NCBI GenBank assembly: GCA_933228895.1
Contig: OW121851.1
Location: 124,047,624-124,111,623 of the forward strand
DNA from: Platycnemis pennipes
Taxonomy: Eukaryota; Arthropoda; Insecta; Odonata; Platycnemididae
Direction: 5' to 3'
Length of the DNA: 64,000 nucleotides
Part shown: one piece after another, positions 11,661 to 23,534 of the stretch
Layout of the letters: each line of letters begins with the position of its first letter
Position numbering within the stretch: position 1 is the first letter of the stretch
Position numbers and translations under genes: made by a program
Notes under the pieces: model-generated
What the model saw: only the letters and a program-made list of their open reading frames with translations
The model's database searches: none
Told to the model about the DNA's origin: nothing

Positions 11661-11840
11661 CAGTAAATACTAAACATAGAAACATGAAAAAAATGGGGAC
11701 ACTCACTTAGTTATAATGGAGACGTTTCGGCGCTCATGGCGCTATTCTCGATCCGAAGAGAGAAAATGACCTTCTCCACGGAGAGTAAGAGAGTAGGAAG
11801 GGTAAAAGGGTGGGGGAAAGAGGGGAGGGTGTTGGAGAGG

Positions 11841-11975
11841 AAAAGGGTACCAATAGGGACTCTCAATGTTGCAGGTTAAGGCCAGCTGGGAGGCCTCATT
11901 ACAAAGGTGGTGGGGAGTAAAAGGGTACCAATGGGGACTCGCAATGTTGCAGGTTAAGGCCAGCAGGGAGGCCTC
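11841..11975 (+). repeat. Direct duplication of a 57-bp block, 78-bp spacing
   Basis: The block 11841-11897 recurs at 11919-11975 with a few substitutions; both begin AAAAGGGTACCAAT and end GGGAGGCCTC. It lies in a GC-richer patch (11750-12010) directly inside the inverted arm. Confidence 0.8.
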
Positions 11976-12112
11976 CCAGGCCTTTGTAACGAGGATATGT
12001 GCCCACTCCCTGGTTCTCACCTCTATGCTTCGGAGGACTTCAATGATAGTGAGGGAAAAGCAATGTTCGAAAGGGTGGCTATTGGAAGCGCTGTGCTTTG
12101 GAAGCCCTTTGC

Positions 12113-12566
12113 ATTATCCTGGTGTATAGGCATACAACAATGCTCCCGCGAAAGAAAAAATACTATTTTTCAACTTCGATTTTCACACATATATTACATA
12201 GTGTCACTGTAAATAAACGATTCGTCAGAATCTTCGGACATTCGGAAATCTTACACCTTAAAATGGTAACTCAATTACCGATATTGGTTTCGCTTTAAGG
12301 GACGTATTGACTCAATTTTAACTTTCGGAAACGTAGCGAGTGCTTCGAAATTCCCGGCGCTTGTTTCACCGGTAGGGGACAGGCATGCAGGAAAACAAAT
12401 TCAAAGTCCAGCAATAGATGACTCTGGCAAGAAAGTTAACTCCTGTACAGTTTCTGTTATTCATAGAGATTATTTATAATGATATGGTGGTTGAAAAAGC
12501 GTGTAAGCAAAACAACAATAAGTCAGTTAACGAACAAAATATTTAAAAACCCTCATTCTTTCAAGG
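12113..12566 (-). repeat. Right arm of long inverted repeat
   Basis: Reverse-complement partner of 7353-7791. The outer edge is at 12566, next to a short GATA repeat (12566-12577), and the inner edge is the ATTATCCT at 12113-12120. Confidence 0.7.
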
Positions 12567-12910
12567 ATAGATAGATAAGCGTCTTTATTGGGGCGAGATT
12601 GAGACTAATAAGTCCCTTCTTCCATCTTACCCCTCGTCAATGCATGAAATATAGCATATATACATATAAACGTTGTTCTAAATACTAAAAAAATATATAA
12701 AATTACAATAGAAAAATAATAAAAATTATAATGAGGAAAAAATAAGTAAGATAATATGACAATGAAATAAAGAAAAAGGATCGGGTGCTAGGAATATTTA
12801 AGGTGAGATCTTACGATCAGATGTTGCGTAAATAGTTATGAAGAAGGTCAGACGGTCCCAGTTATCCTATTACATAAACAATAACATCTTATACAAGAAT
12901 AGAGTAGTAG
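12567..12910. other. AT-rich spacer, possible old LINE 3' end
   Basis: It starts with a short GATA repeat followed by a mixed-composition stretch (12578-12650) and then AT-rich DNA. A simple-repeat tail followed by UTR-like sequence resembles the reversed 3' end of a non-LTR element, but no coding match follows. No gene seen. Confidence 0.25.
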
Positions 12911-13066
12911 ATTTTGATTTATAGGGTGCGTCGACAACTATGGTCATTTTGCACCACACAAAATCTAATTCTTCCATAAATATGCATAAATATAAATTTG
13001 GAAAAAATGGCAACATTAAAAGCACAAATATATGACAATATAATATATTTTACTTATTAAGATAGT

Positions 13067-13528
13067 TTCCTTTAAAAAAGTAATTGCATGGCCAGGCGGT
13101 CAGTATCGTTCCCTAGAGCTTGTTCTAGGTCGCCGCTGATGCCTAGCCTGTTACGTGTGTCCCGGTATTTATCACACTCCATCAGGATATGTTGCACACT
13201 GAGAGGACAGTCACAGTCATCACATCGAGGAGGAATTTTCTTTTCTGTGAAGAGGAACGAGTGGGTCAATACCCGATTCTTAAACGTGTGATGATTACGT
13301 CCTCTCTGCGACTACCCCTGACGTAAGAGGGCCACCCTGACGTTAATGGTTTAATTGTCCGTACCTTATTGTTTAGGACATCCCTCTAAAGTTCACTCCA
13401 CTGCTCTAGGACTACTTTACGAAAAGTAGCTTGCTGGTCCTATAGATACCAGCGTCGTCGTCGGCTCAGGGATATTTAGAGCTTCTTTTGCAGCTGCATC
13501 CGCCTTCTCATTTCCGGCAATACCCATA
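13067..13528 (-). pseudogene. G ORF2 remnant: RNase H end and C-terminal zinc motif
   Basis: The clearest open piece (13072-13269) encodes the C-terminal tail, including PPRCDDCDCPLSVQHILMEC, the CX2C...HX4C zinc motif also present in elements C and E. Upstream sequence to 13528 matches the RNase H to C-terminal linker of E, but in shifted frames. It ends at the Tc1-like insertion and continues at 17666. Confidence 0.8.
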
Positions 13529-14512
13529 TGAGCCCATTATTGTGAAAGTGGTCTAAGTCAAAATTTAAAAAAATGAGTTTATCAGTTATTTCACACCACA
13601 TTATTTTAAACTAAATTAATCCAATATAATTTTACGATATTGTCAAAACTGAACCATTAGATAGTGGTTGTAATTTCAACATTATATGGAATTCACTTAA
13701 TGTTAATTATGAAAGTGGTCTAAGTCAAAAATTTAAAGATATTATATAAACGTGACCTAAAAATGGCACGTGGTCCTCTTTGGCGCTTTTTTAATTTGAA
13801 CTACACAATAAGCCGACAATTGACAATCTAACAATAACAGAAACAACAATACTTTCCGGTCTACCTAACAATATATGGAATTCATTTGGTTCTATTTTGA
13901 AAGTGTATTAAGTCAGTTGGGCTCTTTCGAACTAATTATTGGCAGAACAATAATTGATATATTTTACCACTATGCCAACAAATAGCGGTTCAAGTAAGCT
14001 AATGCCCTGCAGGCACGCTCATATTCGTTTATAGTATAAACCCTGTATCAACGACAGGGAAAAGGTTGATGCGCTGGCGTTGATTATGAGTTGAGCTCCA
14101 TGTTATGCATGCCATTGAGTCTGGGTTGACTGCCATGAAAATCCTTTTCATATCGCCGGATTTGTGTGGTTTTGAGCACAGAGTCGGCGCATCTTTTGCT
14201 AAAAGTTGGTGTTAATTTATTCGCATAGTGCAGATGTAATAAATGTATGTGTGTTAGCGTTATTACCAACAGTTTTTTCTGAATTTGATTAAATTTCTCA
14301 GAATTAAAGGATACATCAAATTAAATGGCATTTACCAATGCTTGCCTCTATAAAAAATAAATATTCTCTACGCAATTTGTCATGTTGATTGCGCTTTTTC
14401 TTTAGTATGCGGAATTCAGGGATAAAACAACGATTAATTGTGTTCGGCCAATCATTCCCGGAGGTATATTTATAATTCCGAGATTGGATCCAATTGGATA
14501 CTCATATCGCGA

Positions 14513-14534
14513 TATAGTATACGCGTATACTATA
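14513..14534. repeat. Perfect 22-bp palindrome
   Basis: The sequence centred on ACGCGT reads identically on both strands over 22 bases (arms TATAGTATACG). A partial echo, CGTATACTACAG, follows at 14541. It sits in AT-rich DNA of the Tc1-like element and may be chance or a small hairpin. Confidence 0.8.
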
Positions 14535-15391
14535 GTAAATTCGTATACTACAGTAGTACAAATATCAATGTGAATGATGAACTTATTTACTGATTAATTT
14601 ACTAATTTATTTAAGCATCTCTTTGATGAATTCGTATGCTTTTATAGTATTTATTATTGAGGATACGGAGGACAGAAGTGAAACAAATTTTTATAAGATA
14701 GTCGATCGTCTGCATATTCACAAAACGACGCATTACACGAGCTGAATGCGTGTTGGAATATTAAAAAATTCCAACGTCAGCATAGGAAAATGAATCCTTT
14801 AATACTATATTCATTAATGCATTCGTTAAAGTGTGTTATTTATAAACTGCCTTATAAATATTTATTTTGGGGTCCTTCTTTTCCATGGATGTCGAAGGTT
14901 TGCGGAAAGATTTTTGAATCTATCAATAGGTCCATATTATGGTCATTGATCTTTACCTTAATTAAAAGATAAGAACTGATAATTTTAAAATAGCTGAGAA
15001 CATTTGTGGAAAAGTTTGGACATGGACGGACGCCGTTTGGAGTGGACATTGAAGATGCATTCGTGAAGTACTTGGATATCGAAGACCATTTAAAGAGTCT
15101 TTAACCCTTTAAATTTATTGCTTTCTAGTTTCCGGCATTGACGGAAGAGAATTTGTGTATACCTCTTCACCGAATTCAAATTTCTTCCGGAAGATTGAAG
15201 GTAAGTTCATGCATTTCCTCAGCTTCCCAATCTATTTTTAGCAGAATAAGTAGTATGCATTTGGAGAAATATTTGGCATATATAGGTTGTAATAAAAACG
15301 AGTAATAGTACTAGTGAAACGAAAGTACTAGTGCATGAGGGTTACAGGTGTTACTTAATTAGTTTCTCGGCATATTATTACAGCTTCGTAA

Positions 15392-15676
15392 GAATGCCTA
15401 AAAGTAATAAGCCATACAGCTGTGACAAGGACCCAACGGTGGTTTCTTATACAAAGGGAGGCACAGAAACATGTAGCCGGCCGTAATAATGTTGGAGAGG
15501 AGGATAGGGAGTATAATGAGCCAATACTGCCAATCAAAAGAAGCTTGGGGGAATGGTTCTGTGTCTCAAAATCAAGGACTGCTGAAAGGAAAAGACGGGA
15601 AAGAGAAAAAGATAAACGACCTAAGCAAAATAAACCAATTGAGGAAGACAACATAGAATACATAATTGATTTGTGA
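15392..15676 (+). other. Unrecognised open frame, lysine/arginine-rich end
   Basis: An open frame of about 95 codons without a good ATG ends in a charged tail (ERKRREREKDKRPKQNK). An AATAAA lies just downstream at about 15691. It could be a terminal exon of a gene carried by the Tc1-like element, but no domain is recognisable and the opposite strand is also open (15355-15708), so it may be random. Confidence 0.2.
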
Positions 15677-16453
15677 TGCTCCTTATTGCATAAATAAATG
15701 TATTGCATTGAATAAGTGATTTATTTCATGGAGTAACCTCTGACATTCCCTTAGTCTGTATGCGCTAACGACAACTGCAATGAAGAAAGAATTCTTCCTT
15801 TAAAATAAAAAAATATAAAATACGGGTATTAAATTACGTATTAGTAAGAAGTTCTGCCACCAGATAAAGCCACTGTCTGCAGTTGGTGGATCTTACTGCT
15901 TGGATCTGCCGATAGATGACTCTGTTGCTCCTTTAGATCAACGCTTAACATGAAATTGGTTGTATTTGATGCCATCATTTATATCGCGTTTATATAAAGT
16001 TGATATCGACGGTCTTGCACGTCTCCCGGTTGATGTGATTTTTACCTCAACGATGTATCAACGGAGGATTATGTGCTAGCTGGGGACAATGTAATCTTTA
16101 TGTGAATATGTTAATTATTAATCGGATATGATGAGATTTGCAGGCATTATACGACACGTAATACATTAAAGAAATGGAAAAGAATAAGACTATTATCATC
16201 TTCAGATAAATCATACTAAGGCTTCACTGCAAATTTAGATACCCCAGAAATGGTGCATGGTAAAACAACAGAAATGGTGCAAGGCAAGAAAAGAAAGAGG
16301 ACAAGAAATGAAGGTAGTTACGCAAAGAACATCAGAAAAATTAGGAGAAATAATGGCGAAGAATACACGACAAAAAAATAAAAACTTGTGAGTGCCAACA
16401 TTTTTGAAAATAAGGATTGATTTTGCTCAAAAAATGTTCAAATCGCGTAGAGT

Positions 16454-17184
16454 ATCATCATCATTGATCAACAATCCTAGGATTGGTCTGACGCAGCTTT
16501 CCACTCGATTCTTCTATCGGCCAACCTTTTCATTGTGACGTAATTCTTCTCTTTTACATTCTTCACAACCTGTTCCATGTATCTCATACGAGGCCTGCCT
16601 TTTCCAATCTTCCCGTTCACTTTTCCCTCGACGATAGTCTTCATCAGGCCATGGTGTCTCAAGACATGGCCGATTAAGTTTTCCCTTTTTCTTTTTAGAG
16701 TTGTCAGCTGACTTCTCTTTTCTCCTACTCTTCTTAGCACTTCCTCGTTACTTACTCGGTCGATCCATTTAATCTTCAGCATTCTTCTGTAGCACCACAT
16801 TTCAAATACTTCCACCCTTTTCTTCTCCGCTGCTGTCATCGTCCATGATTCACTGCCGTAAAGAAAAATGCTCCAGATGTATGTTCTGATGAACTGTTTC
16901 CTTACTTCTATGCTTGTATTTCCTGCTGTAAGTAGATTCTTTTTTTGAAAGAATGTTCTGCGTAGAGTATAATGAAAGAAAATCCATTTTTGATAATTTT
17001 TGTGATGCGTGCGAATATGTCTCTTGGCTGCATATTCAATGGATGAGATTCTTGAAAAATAAACCTTATAAGATGTTCTATCTTCTTTAGATGATTCTAA
17101 ATTCCACGTTTTGGATCTTTTACCTAAAAGAGGAAGGCCAACAATATACGGAAATATTAAATTACTTCCATTATATACTACCAC
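16454..17184 (-). pseudogene. RTE-type LINE, 3' fragment of ORF2
   Basis: The minus-strand frame (235 codons) encodes, from about its middle, the post-RT C-terminal region typical of RTE elements: RKQFIRTYIWSIFLYGSESW, then FEMWCYRRMLKIKW, GHVLRHHGLMKTIVEGK and KGRPRMRYMEQVVKNVK. On the plus strand the fragment begins with an ATC triplet run at 16454-16464, the simple-repeat 3' tail usual for RTE. The catalytic RT core is absent, so the copy is severely 5'-truncated. The first ~90 codons of the open frame show no RTE similarity and may be flanking DNA. It lies wholly inside the Tc1-like element. Confidence 0.75.
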
Positions 17185-17665
17185 TATACCAGTAGCGGAA
17201 GAAAAACATAAAGATATTATGTGTTTACCACCATAAGTCCCTCCAGGTTTTCAGTCCTGAAATGTTCCTGAACATTTCAAGAATCTTAAAAACTCAATGA
17301 TAAAAGTCTAAAATGACAAAAATGGATTACCTTTTGAAAATAATTAATACTGGCCATGAATTACTTCATTAAAATTATTGTTTCCAATAAAACTCGTAGT
17401 TTTTATTGCTTTAAGTCATTTATAGGATATTCAGTTAATTTTGAAAATGGTCTAAGTCAATGCAAACTTTAAAAACAATACTTTCGTATGAAATTCACAC
17501 AAAATTTCACATTCATAATAAGTATCCGTGAATCAAGACTAATAAAATTCTAAATTAAAATGTTGAATAATGTGAAAGTATTTTTTGATTTATTCAAATG
17601 CAAATCATTAAATATCTCGAAACAAAAAATATATGACTTAGACCACTTTCATAATTATGGGCACA

Positions 17666-19628
17666 TATGTCCTGGAGCCCAGAGAAAAATAACTTTGATT
17701 CCCTTCCTAGGGATGAAAGGGTAGTATGTATTCGCTGGAAAATATGGTGTGGCGAAGAAAATACAGAAATGGATTGCAGCGCAGTCATCGAGTCCGTGCA
17801 AATGACAAAAGACCCCAAAAAAACCCCAATTCCATCAAGAGCCATCTTAATGGTCAGCAGCTTCGCTGTGTATACGCTACACAGCGTATTGAGCCTGGAC
17901 TGGACGACACCGTGATGAGATGAGGTAACCGCGCACGAACAAGCTGTATCCGACTTCGATCCAACCGTGTATACGGTGATGAAATCGGAGTGGCAAAGGG
18001 AGAAATTCATTGAAGAGACGCTGGTATTCTAGAGCAGTGGTGTGGGGTTTATGGCACCTACTGGGTGCCACATGGATGTCCGGCGGCGGAATAATCAACG
18101 GTGGGAAACTAGAGTACCCATAAGGGTGAGCATCTGGGAGCCTTAACCCGATACCCTGAATAAATAAATAAAAACGAATACTGAGCGGCTTGGTAGCTCT
18201 TGTCCGTAGATTAAAAAGTTCCATAAATCTAGGGTTGAAAATCAAGCTAAAACACGGGTGATTCTTTGTAGCTAAAATTTTCGCCTCATAAGAGCGTATC
18301 AGTATGTCCTCATGGTACGGCAACGGCGGCTCCCCGGAATCAGTATAAATGCAGAAGACCGGACTGGTCCGGAAAACACTAGTGGAAATACGAAGCCCTG
18401 CGTTATGTACCGTTGTCAAAGGCCTTATGTAAGAGTCGCGACTGGAAGCGTAAACAAATGACCTGTAGTCCAGTTTGGAACGTACGAGTGTGCGGTACAA
18501 TAAAAGCAGGGTGTGAAATGAGTGATTTAAGAAATTTAAAATATTTAGAGTCAGTAGACATTTATCTCACAGAGTCTGTATGCGTTCACGCCAGTTCAGT
18601 CAGTAGTGAAAATTCATACCGAGGAATCGGACGGACTCCACATACGGGAGAATTTTGCCATTAAGTGACAAAGCTGGCGGAATGTAATGTCCCCTCACCC
18701 GGTAAAAATGGACACATTTGCACTTGTCCGAGGAAAACTTAAAACCATTCCCCCGAGTCCAAACCTCCAGTTTATTTGGAGCCAATTGAGTCATTCCGGT
18801 TACAGTGACTATTTTAGACAACCTGCAAAATATTGCTAGATCGTCAACGAACAAAGATCCCATGAGTATATGTTTAATGCATTTGGCTATATCGTTGATC
18901 GTAATTGCGAAAAGTGTCACACTTAAAACTGAACCTTGTGGAACTCCAATGTCTTGCCGATAAAATTTGGATAGGTGTACGCCTATTTAAACTTAAAAAA
19001 CACGATCAGTCAAAAAGTATTCAGTAAAAATAGGTAAATTGCCCCTCAATCCCCACTCATGTAGTCATTATTATCTTATGCCGCTATACTCTGTCGTATG
19101 TCTTCTCCATGTCGAAGAACACACCCACGACGTGTTGACGGAGAAGACAGGCCTCCTGGATGAAATTGTCGGCTCTGACCAGGTGGTCAACGGTCGATCG
19201 GCCGCGTCTAAAGCTGCATTGAATGTTCGAAAGAAGGTATCGACGCTCCAACCACCAAACGAGACGCCGATTTACCATTCTTTCCATTACCTTGTACAGG
19301 AAACTAGTAAGGGAGACGGGTCTATGATTATTCGGGTGAGCTCTATCTTTACCCTGTTAGAGTATAGGGACTACTGTGGACTGCCGCCAAGAGGGTGGAA
19401 AGCTACCCTCAGCCCAAAGTTGGTTGAGGGAGCGAAGGACATCCACCATTGCCCCCTCCGGAATATTCCGGAGAAACACATTACGGATGCCGACCATTCC
19501 TGTGGCCGAGTCGCGGGAGTCTGGAATGGCAGAACTTAGTTCCCAAAGGCAGAAAGGGATATTATAGTCTGCCGTCGACCGCTTCTCAGTAAAGATAAGT
19601 TCATGAGATTCAATGCGCCTCTTTATAT
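17666..19628 (-). pseudogene. G ORF2 remnant: reverse transcriptase to RNase H
   Basis: Pieces in several frames match E ORF2 in order. 19357-19624 holds the RT N-terminal part (TADYNIPFCLWELSSAI, VFLRNIPE). 19084-19287 holds MERMVNRRLVWWLERRYL and GVFFDMEKTYDRV. 18600-18920 holds SLFVDDLAIFCR, the catalytic box. 17877-18500 holds the thumb/connection (MYRTLVRSKLDYRSFVYAS). 17594-18010 holds an RNase H piece (YTVGSKSDTACSCA, where the intact copy has YTDGS). Frameshifts separate these pieces and the RNase H catalytic Asp is lost, so this copy is dead. Confidence 0.85.
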
Positions 19629-20636
19629 TGTAACGGCAGCGCTTCCCCCCTTTTTTCTCCCGTTTGGTGAAGAGCACTCACCCTCGTTTTTCTCCCTCCT
19701 TTCTTTATTATTTTTGAGTGATGTTTTGTTTTGGTGAAATATGTGAATCGCCGATGTGTGTGTGTGCGCGCGCAGCATTCGAACTCCGCGCGCTGTTCCA
19801 GACATCAAGTCGTCCAAAGCCCGCACGGCGTGGAGTTCGCGTACCCACAAGCCATTGCCCTCCCCTCCCCTCCTTTCCCCTCTCTCGACGAAGATGTGTG
19901 AAAGACAGACGGTCGGCAGAAGAGACACCAGGGAGACACCAAGCAGACACCCAGAGAGACGAGGAAGCTTCCCGAGATCGGTTGCAGAAAAGGCCAGCAG
20001 TGCAGTTCCTGAGGACCAGAGGCCCGAGTGAAGGGAAAACTTCAAGCTCGGCCCATCTTTTTCCTCTCCACGGAGACGCTGCACTTTGACGGTCATTTTC
20101 TAAATACGACAGCCGATACGAACACTCGTGAGTTTCTCCCACGTGTCCGCCTTGTTCCCGATCCCCGACTCCCCCCTTCCGTCAAGCCATCATTGAACAG
20201 TTGAGTGACTGGGTGATCAGAACGCCCGTCGTGGCAGAAAACTTTTGGTTAAACCCCGCGGGTTTGCGTGTTCTTTCTTTCATTTTGTCAATTAGTTTCA
20301 TGACCAGGTTATTCTTTGTATTTTTGCTTACTGTCCTTTTTTTTTATGCAAGTGTCGACTGTGCCCACCCCCCTTTACTAACCTCTTTTCCCCGAGTGTT
20401 TTTTGCCAGCCATTTGTGATTTTCCTTGTGCTCATACTGCTTTAATTGCGAGAATAAATGTATTGTACTCTATCTCGAACCCATGGCTACAAATAATTCC
20501 TTTCCGGATTCCACCTGCCCCACCCCCTCCTTCCATCCGTCGCTCCAACAGAACAAATCTACCGTTCCTACGTCGCCCACGACCCGAGATACTCTTTGCT
20601 CTCCGCACATGTGATTCGCGCTTACCGTTCGTCACA
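19629..20636 (+). mobile_element. Solo LTR, 1,008 bp, 4-bp TSD
   Basis: It begins TGTAACGGC and ends CGTTCGTCACA, short inverted TG...CA ends. ATAT flanks it on both sides (19625-19628 and 20637-20640). Element G sequence continues across it when it is removed. Length, ends and a 4-bp duplication fit a solo LTR of a Ty3/gypsy-like retrotransposon left by LTR recombination. A polyadenylation signal AATAAA at 20453-20458 indicates plus orientation. Open frames on both strands at 19.6-20.1 kb arise from its GC-rich composition and have no domain. Confidence 0.75.
20453..20458 (+). promoter_or_regulatory. Polyadenylation signal in the solo LTR
   Basis: AATAAA lies about 180 bp from the 3' edge of the LTR, where the R/U5 border would be expected. 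It supports the LTR call and its orientation. Confidence 0.4.
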
Positions 20637-20726
20637 ATATGTAGGAACTCTTCCTCATAGGTGTCGTCGCTCTATGTACTAGCGAGTGACTGTCCTAAAA
20701 TCTCGCTAGTAGCCGACGGAGATGTC
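20637..20726 (-). pseudogene. G ORF2 remnant between LTR and foldback element
   Basis: About 90 bp, non-coding by itself, aligns with 52920-52970 of element E (shared landmarks ATCTCGC and GGAGATGT). It shows that the solo LTR and the foldback element inserted into the same G copy. Confidence 0.7.
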
Positions 20727-21330
20727 CCCACACTGAAGCCCTGTATATGGGACATATATGGGAACTATATGGCCATATATGGTCATATAGTTCCCATATG
20801 GCCTCAAGATATGTGGCACTTTTCATGTATGTTACATATATGGAAAATATATGGAGTCGGCATATATTTTCAACCAATATATTTTCCATGTATGGGGAAT
20901 ATATTGGTTTCACATATATTTTTAACCTATATGTTTACCACATACAGAATGTCCCATTGATCGTGTGTCATTTTTGACCCGTGATTTTAGGCACTTTTTT
21001 CATGTCACAAGGATAAAATTTGGTACCTGGGTAGAAATATGTGGTACGTTTTGTGGAGACTAATTGTAAGTAAAATTTAAGAAATATGACCTTTTGACCC
21101 CAGAAATAAAGTACAACCTAAAGCCCAAATTTTGTCTTATGGGCTTTCAATGTTAAATTATTCGAAATACAAAAATGAAAATATGCGAAATTTTCAATTA
21201 TTAGGTTTTTGGGCACGAAGAACAAGATGGAAGAATTTTCGAGTTCCAAAATGCAACAGTGACCCCTGAAAGGGCACAGTCAAGGTCACAGCGATTACAA
21301 AAGTGAATCGCTGCTATAAACATATCAAAC
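20727..21330 (+). repeat. Left composite terminal repeat
   Basis: It contains the outer TIR, an ATATATGG-rich array (20745-20940), and the CAGAATGTCCCATTGATCG motif at about 20945, followed by sequence matching 23762-24130 and the complement of 26550-26912. It diverges from both after about 21330. Confidence 0.7.
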
Positions 21331-21659
21331 CATAGGTTTCAAAAGGTCCAATGGTCGATTGTAAGGCCTTCAGATCCCTCTTGTCAACCCCAAAAAAAGG
21401 CAATGCACTGGTGTTGTTAATGTTTCATTGTCTCTGAAGTTGAAGCTCAATTAGATGAAAACTGAAGGAGACACGAGTATGAGGAAATTATTCATTGTAC
21501 AGTTTTACTAATTTCATTTCCTTATACGGAAATCTGAGGAATCTCTTTCTCAATTTTTATTCTCAGTGAATTAATCACATATCATCATAGAAATTTAGAT
21601 TTTTATTACAGTGTGGTAGCTTGTTATGGAGTTAAGGATTCATTGAAAGGATCGAAATT

Positions 21660-22270
21660 TCATTTCAAAAATTCTATTTCATTAGACTTTAAAGCAATAA
21701 CATGTTCCAGTACTACAACTTTCATTTCCATGCATTGAACCTTAGCACATGCAAGATGATTGTGAGTATCACTGTGTGTTAACAGGTGATTCAATTTACA
21801 ATACGCATGCTTAGTATTTATTAGGCTTCTATTTCTTAAAATTAAATATTTACCGATAGCCCAAATACTGCCATTAACTTCTGCGTACGTTTCTACCTCG
21901 AAGCATTCACCCCCGAAGAGCTTAACAGTGAAGTTGTCTCTTTTACTAACTCTTGAGTAGAGTTTGCTGTGAAAAATTTCGCCATTAACTAAAACTTTAT
22001 CAAAGAAATTAACTTTCATATTCTCAACTAGATCATGGCTTCTTTTAAATACCCGAATCTATTCAGAGGTGAGTAATTTCGTATAAATCGGTCCAATTCC
22101 TGAGACCTAGACTGTAAATTTTTCTGCTTCCGATTCCAAGTTAAGATTTCCATGATTTTACTTTGGCTATCAGTGAAATATGGAGTTCCTAATCGAAACA
22201 TTTTGCATAAGGAAAATCGTAATTGAAAACAATTCGCAATTTGGCACAAAACATGTTGAGAGAAAAACAT
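21660..22270 (-). pseudogene. Possible decayed transposon protein, minus strand
   Basis: Two adjacent minus-strand frames read in order, 22028-22270 (80 codons) then 21660-22019 (119 codons), and look protein-like. The second contains DKVLVNGEIFHSKLYSRVSK, then RDNFTVKLFGG and VNGSIWAIGKYLI. This pattern recalls the C-terminal region of transposon-borne proteins repeated in many animal genomes, seen mainly near Tnp2-like transposases. I cannot name the family. A break between the frames suggests decay or an intron. It lies in the unique interior of the foldback element, so it may be part of its coding sequence. Confidence 0.35.
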
Positions 22271-22635
22271 TTTTGCTCTCCAATGATAGAAAACGGGGAC
22301 CCGAAAAACCTCGTGAAACCTTAAGTGATAAGGTTTTTGTGTATGCTGGGTACTATTTAATTCAAGAAAATACCTAACTTTGCCAATTAGTTTGATATCA
22401 CACTAGTATATTGACGTTTTTCAAAAGTATCCTCACGTACCTAACTAAGCAAACAAACCAGTTGATGATGATGTAACTAAGCATGCGAATCTTGTTTATA
22501 AACCGTAACCAGCCGTAGCAACCGTTAGATACAGTACATAGAAACATAGATTGCTGCTAGAAAGAAAACAAACTCGAAGGAGCTTAGAGGCGTAGTGGTG
22601 TAAACGTTTGTGTACCAAGTTTGATAGAAATGGAC

Positions 22636-23012
22636 TAGTTCGCTGTGGTGAAATGGGTAACGGTCGAAGACGCAGGAAAATATTCCATCGTAAAATCATC
22701 ATGGATTAGGGATTTTTTAGATGAGGAAGATACGGAGGAGTCGTATGTCATTGAGTGGAGGCATCAAAGAACATGCCTGTTGGAGGGTGGCCTGTCTTCG
22801 ATGCCTACATAATTAGCATCACAGGTAAGACCCAACTTTATTTTATCAATTTTTTAAGACTATTGCACGCGCAAAACATCTCCAAAATAACTTTTATGCT
22901 CTTCTGTGACCTATATAGATACAGAAATGAAGGCAGAGAGGATACTTAGACAAATACTAGGTGAAAATGAAAAACTTTGCCGGGTACCTGCAGGGGAAGA
23001 AGATATTGCAAA
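22636..23012 (+). pseudogene. Two exon-like blocks, possibly DUF4806-type
   Basis: Block 1 (about 22636-22824) reads FAVVKWVTVEDAGKYSIVKS then SWIRDF after an early stop, and later shifts frame to MPVGGWPVFDAYIISITG, ending at a GTAAGA donor. Block 2 (after ACCTATATAG, about 22921-23012) reads MKAERILRQILGENEKLC then RVPAGEEDIAN and ends at GTAAGT. The 'AVVxW...VxSSWI' beginning and 'ILGENE' stretch resemble insect proteins that carry DUF4806, often amplified with transposons. The stop and shift make it a likely pseudogene. The assignment rests on remembered pattern only. Confidence 0.35.
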
Positions 23013-23534
23013 TGTAAGTTATATAAATTTAATTATTTGACCTATTCGTGGAATGAAATAACGATCACGTGTAAAAATATGGATTGACCTGACCGTTGTT
23101 TGCCGCAGTCTGCAGTTACAAGAATGGATTATTATTTGATATGTTCCAATGGACTTGTATTAATAAGGATGAATTACTATATAATTAATTCTCTAATTTT
23201 CAAATACAACTCCTTAAAAAAATGAAATCGTTTGTCATCTTGAGATTGCTTGTCAGATTAAAATACTTGTTAATTGTATTGCAATAAATATTTATTCTTG
23301 ATTAGGGATGGGGACCTTGTCTGCCTCGGCAGCCATAACGGACGACAATAACCCCTGCTGCATTTGGAGCTGTCATTAATAGCAAAGCCGCAGAACTCAG
23401 ACATCACATGAGAGGAAAAGATATTGATGACTCAAACTGATTGATTTCGATTCTTTCATATGTGAATCTATGAGTTTTTAAATTGCTTTTTAATTATTTT
23501 TAAATAAAAATTCGTTACAATACATTTTTTTAAT

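Larger units (their letters stand above)
13529..17665. mobile_element. Tc1/mariner-like DNA element in G, TA target duplication
   Basis: The ends are TGAGCCCATTATTGTGAAAG on the left and its near complement on the right, reading TGTGCCCATAATTATGAAAG from the right-hand edge, both followed by TGGTCTAAGTCA. TA flanks each side (13527-13528 and 17666-17667). Removing the insert and one TA restores a stretch that aligns base for base in length with element E, which fixes the boundaries. The motif GAAAGTGGTCTAAGTCA recurs inside the left end at 13711 and, degraded, near 13899, and once inside the right end at 17443; such subterminal repeats are typical transposase-binding sites. No transposase is recognisable. 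A truncated RTE lies inside (16454 onward). Confidence 0.8.

Noticed and set aside
19718..20142. Overlapping 120-150-codon frames on both strands
   Set aside because: They lie in the GC-rich part of the solo LTR, are open on both strands and show no domain.
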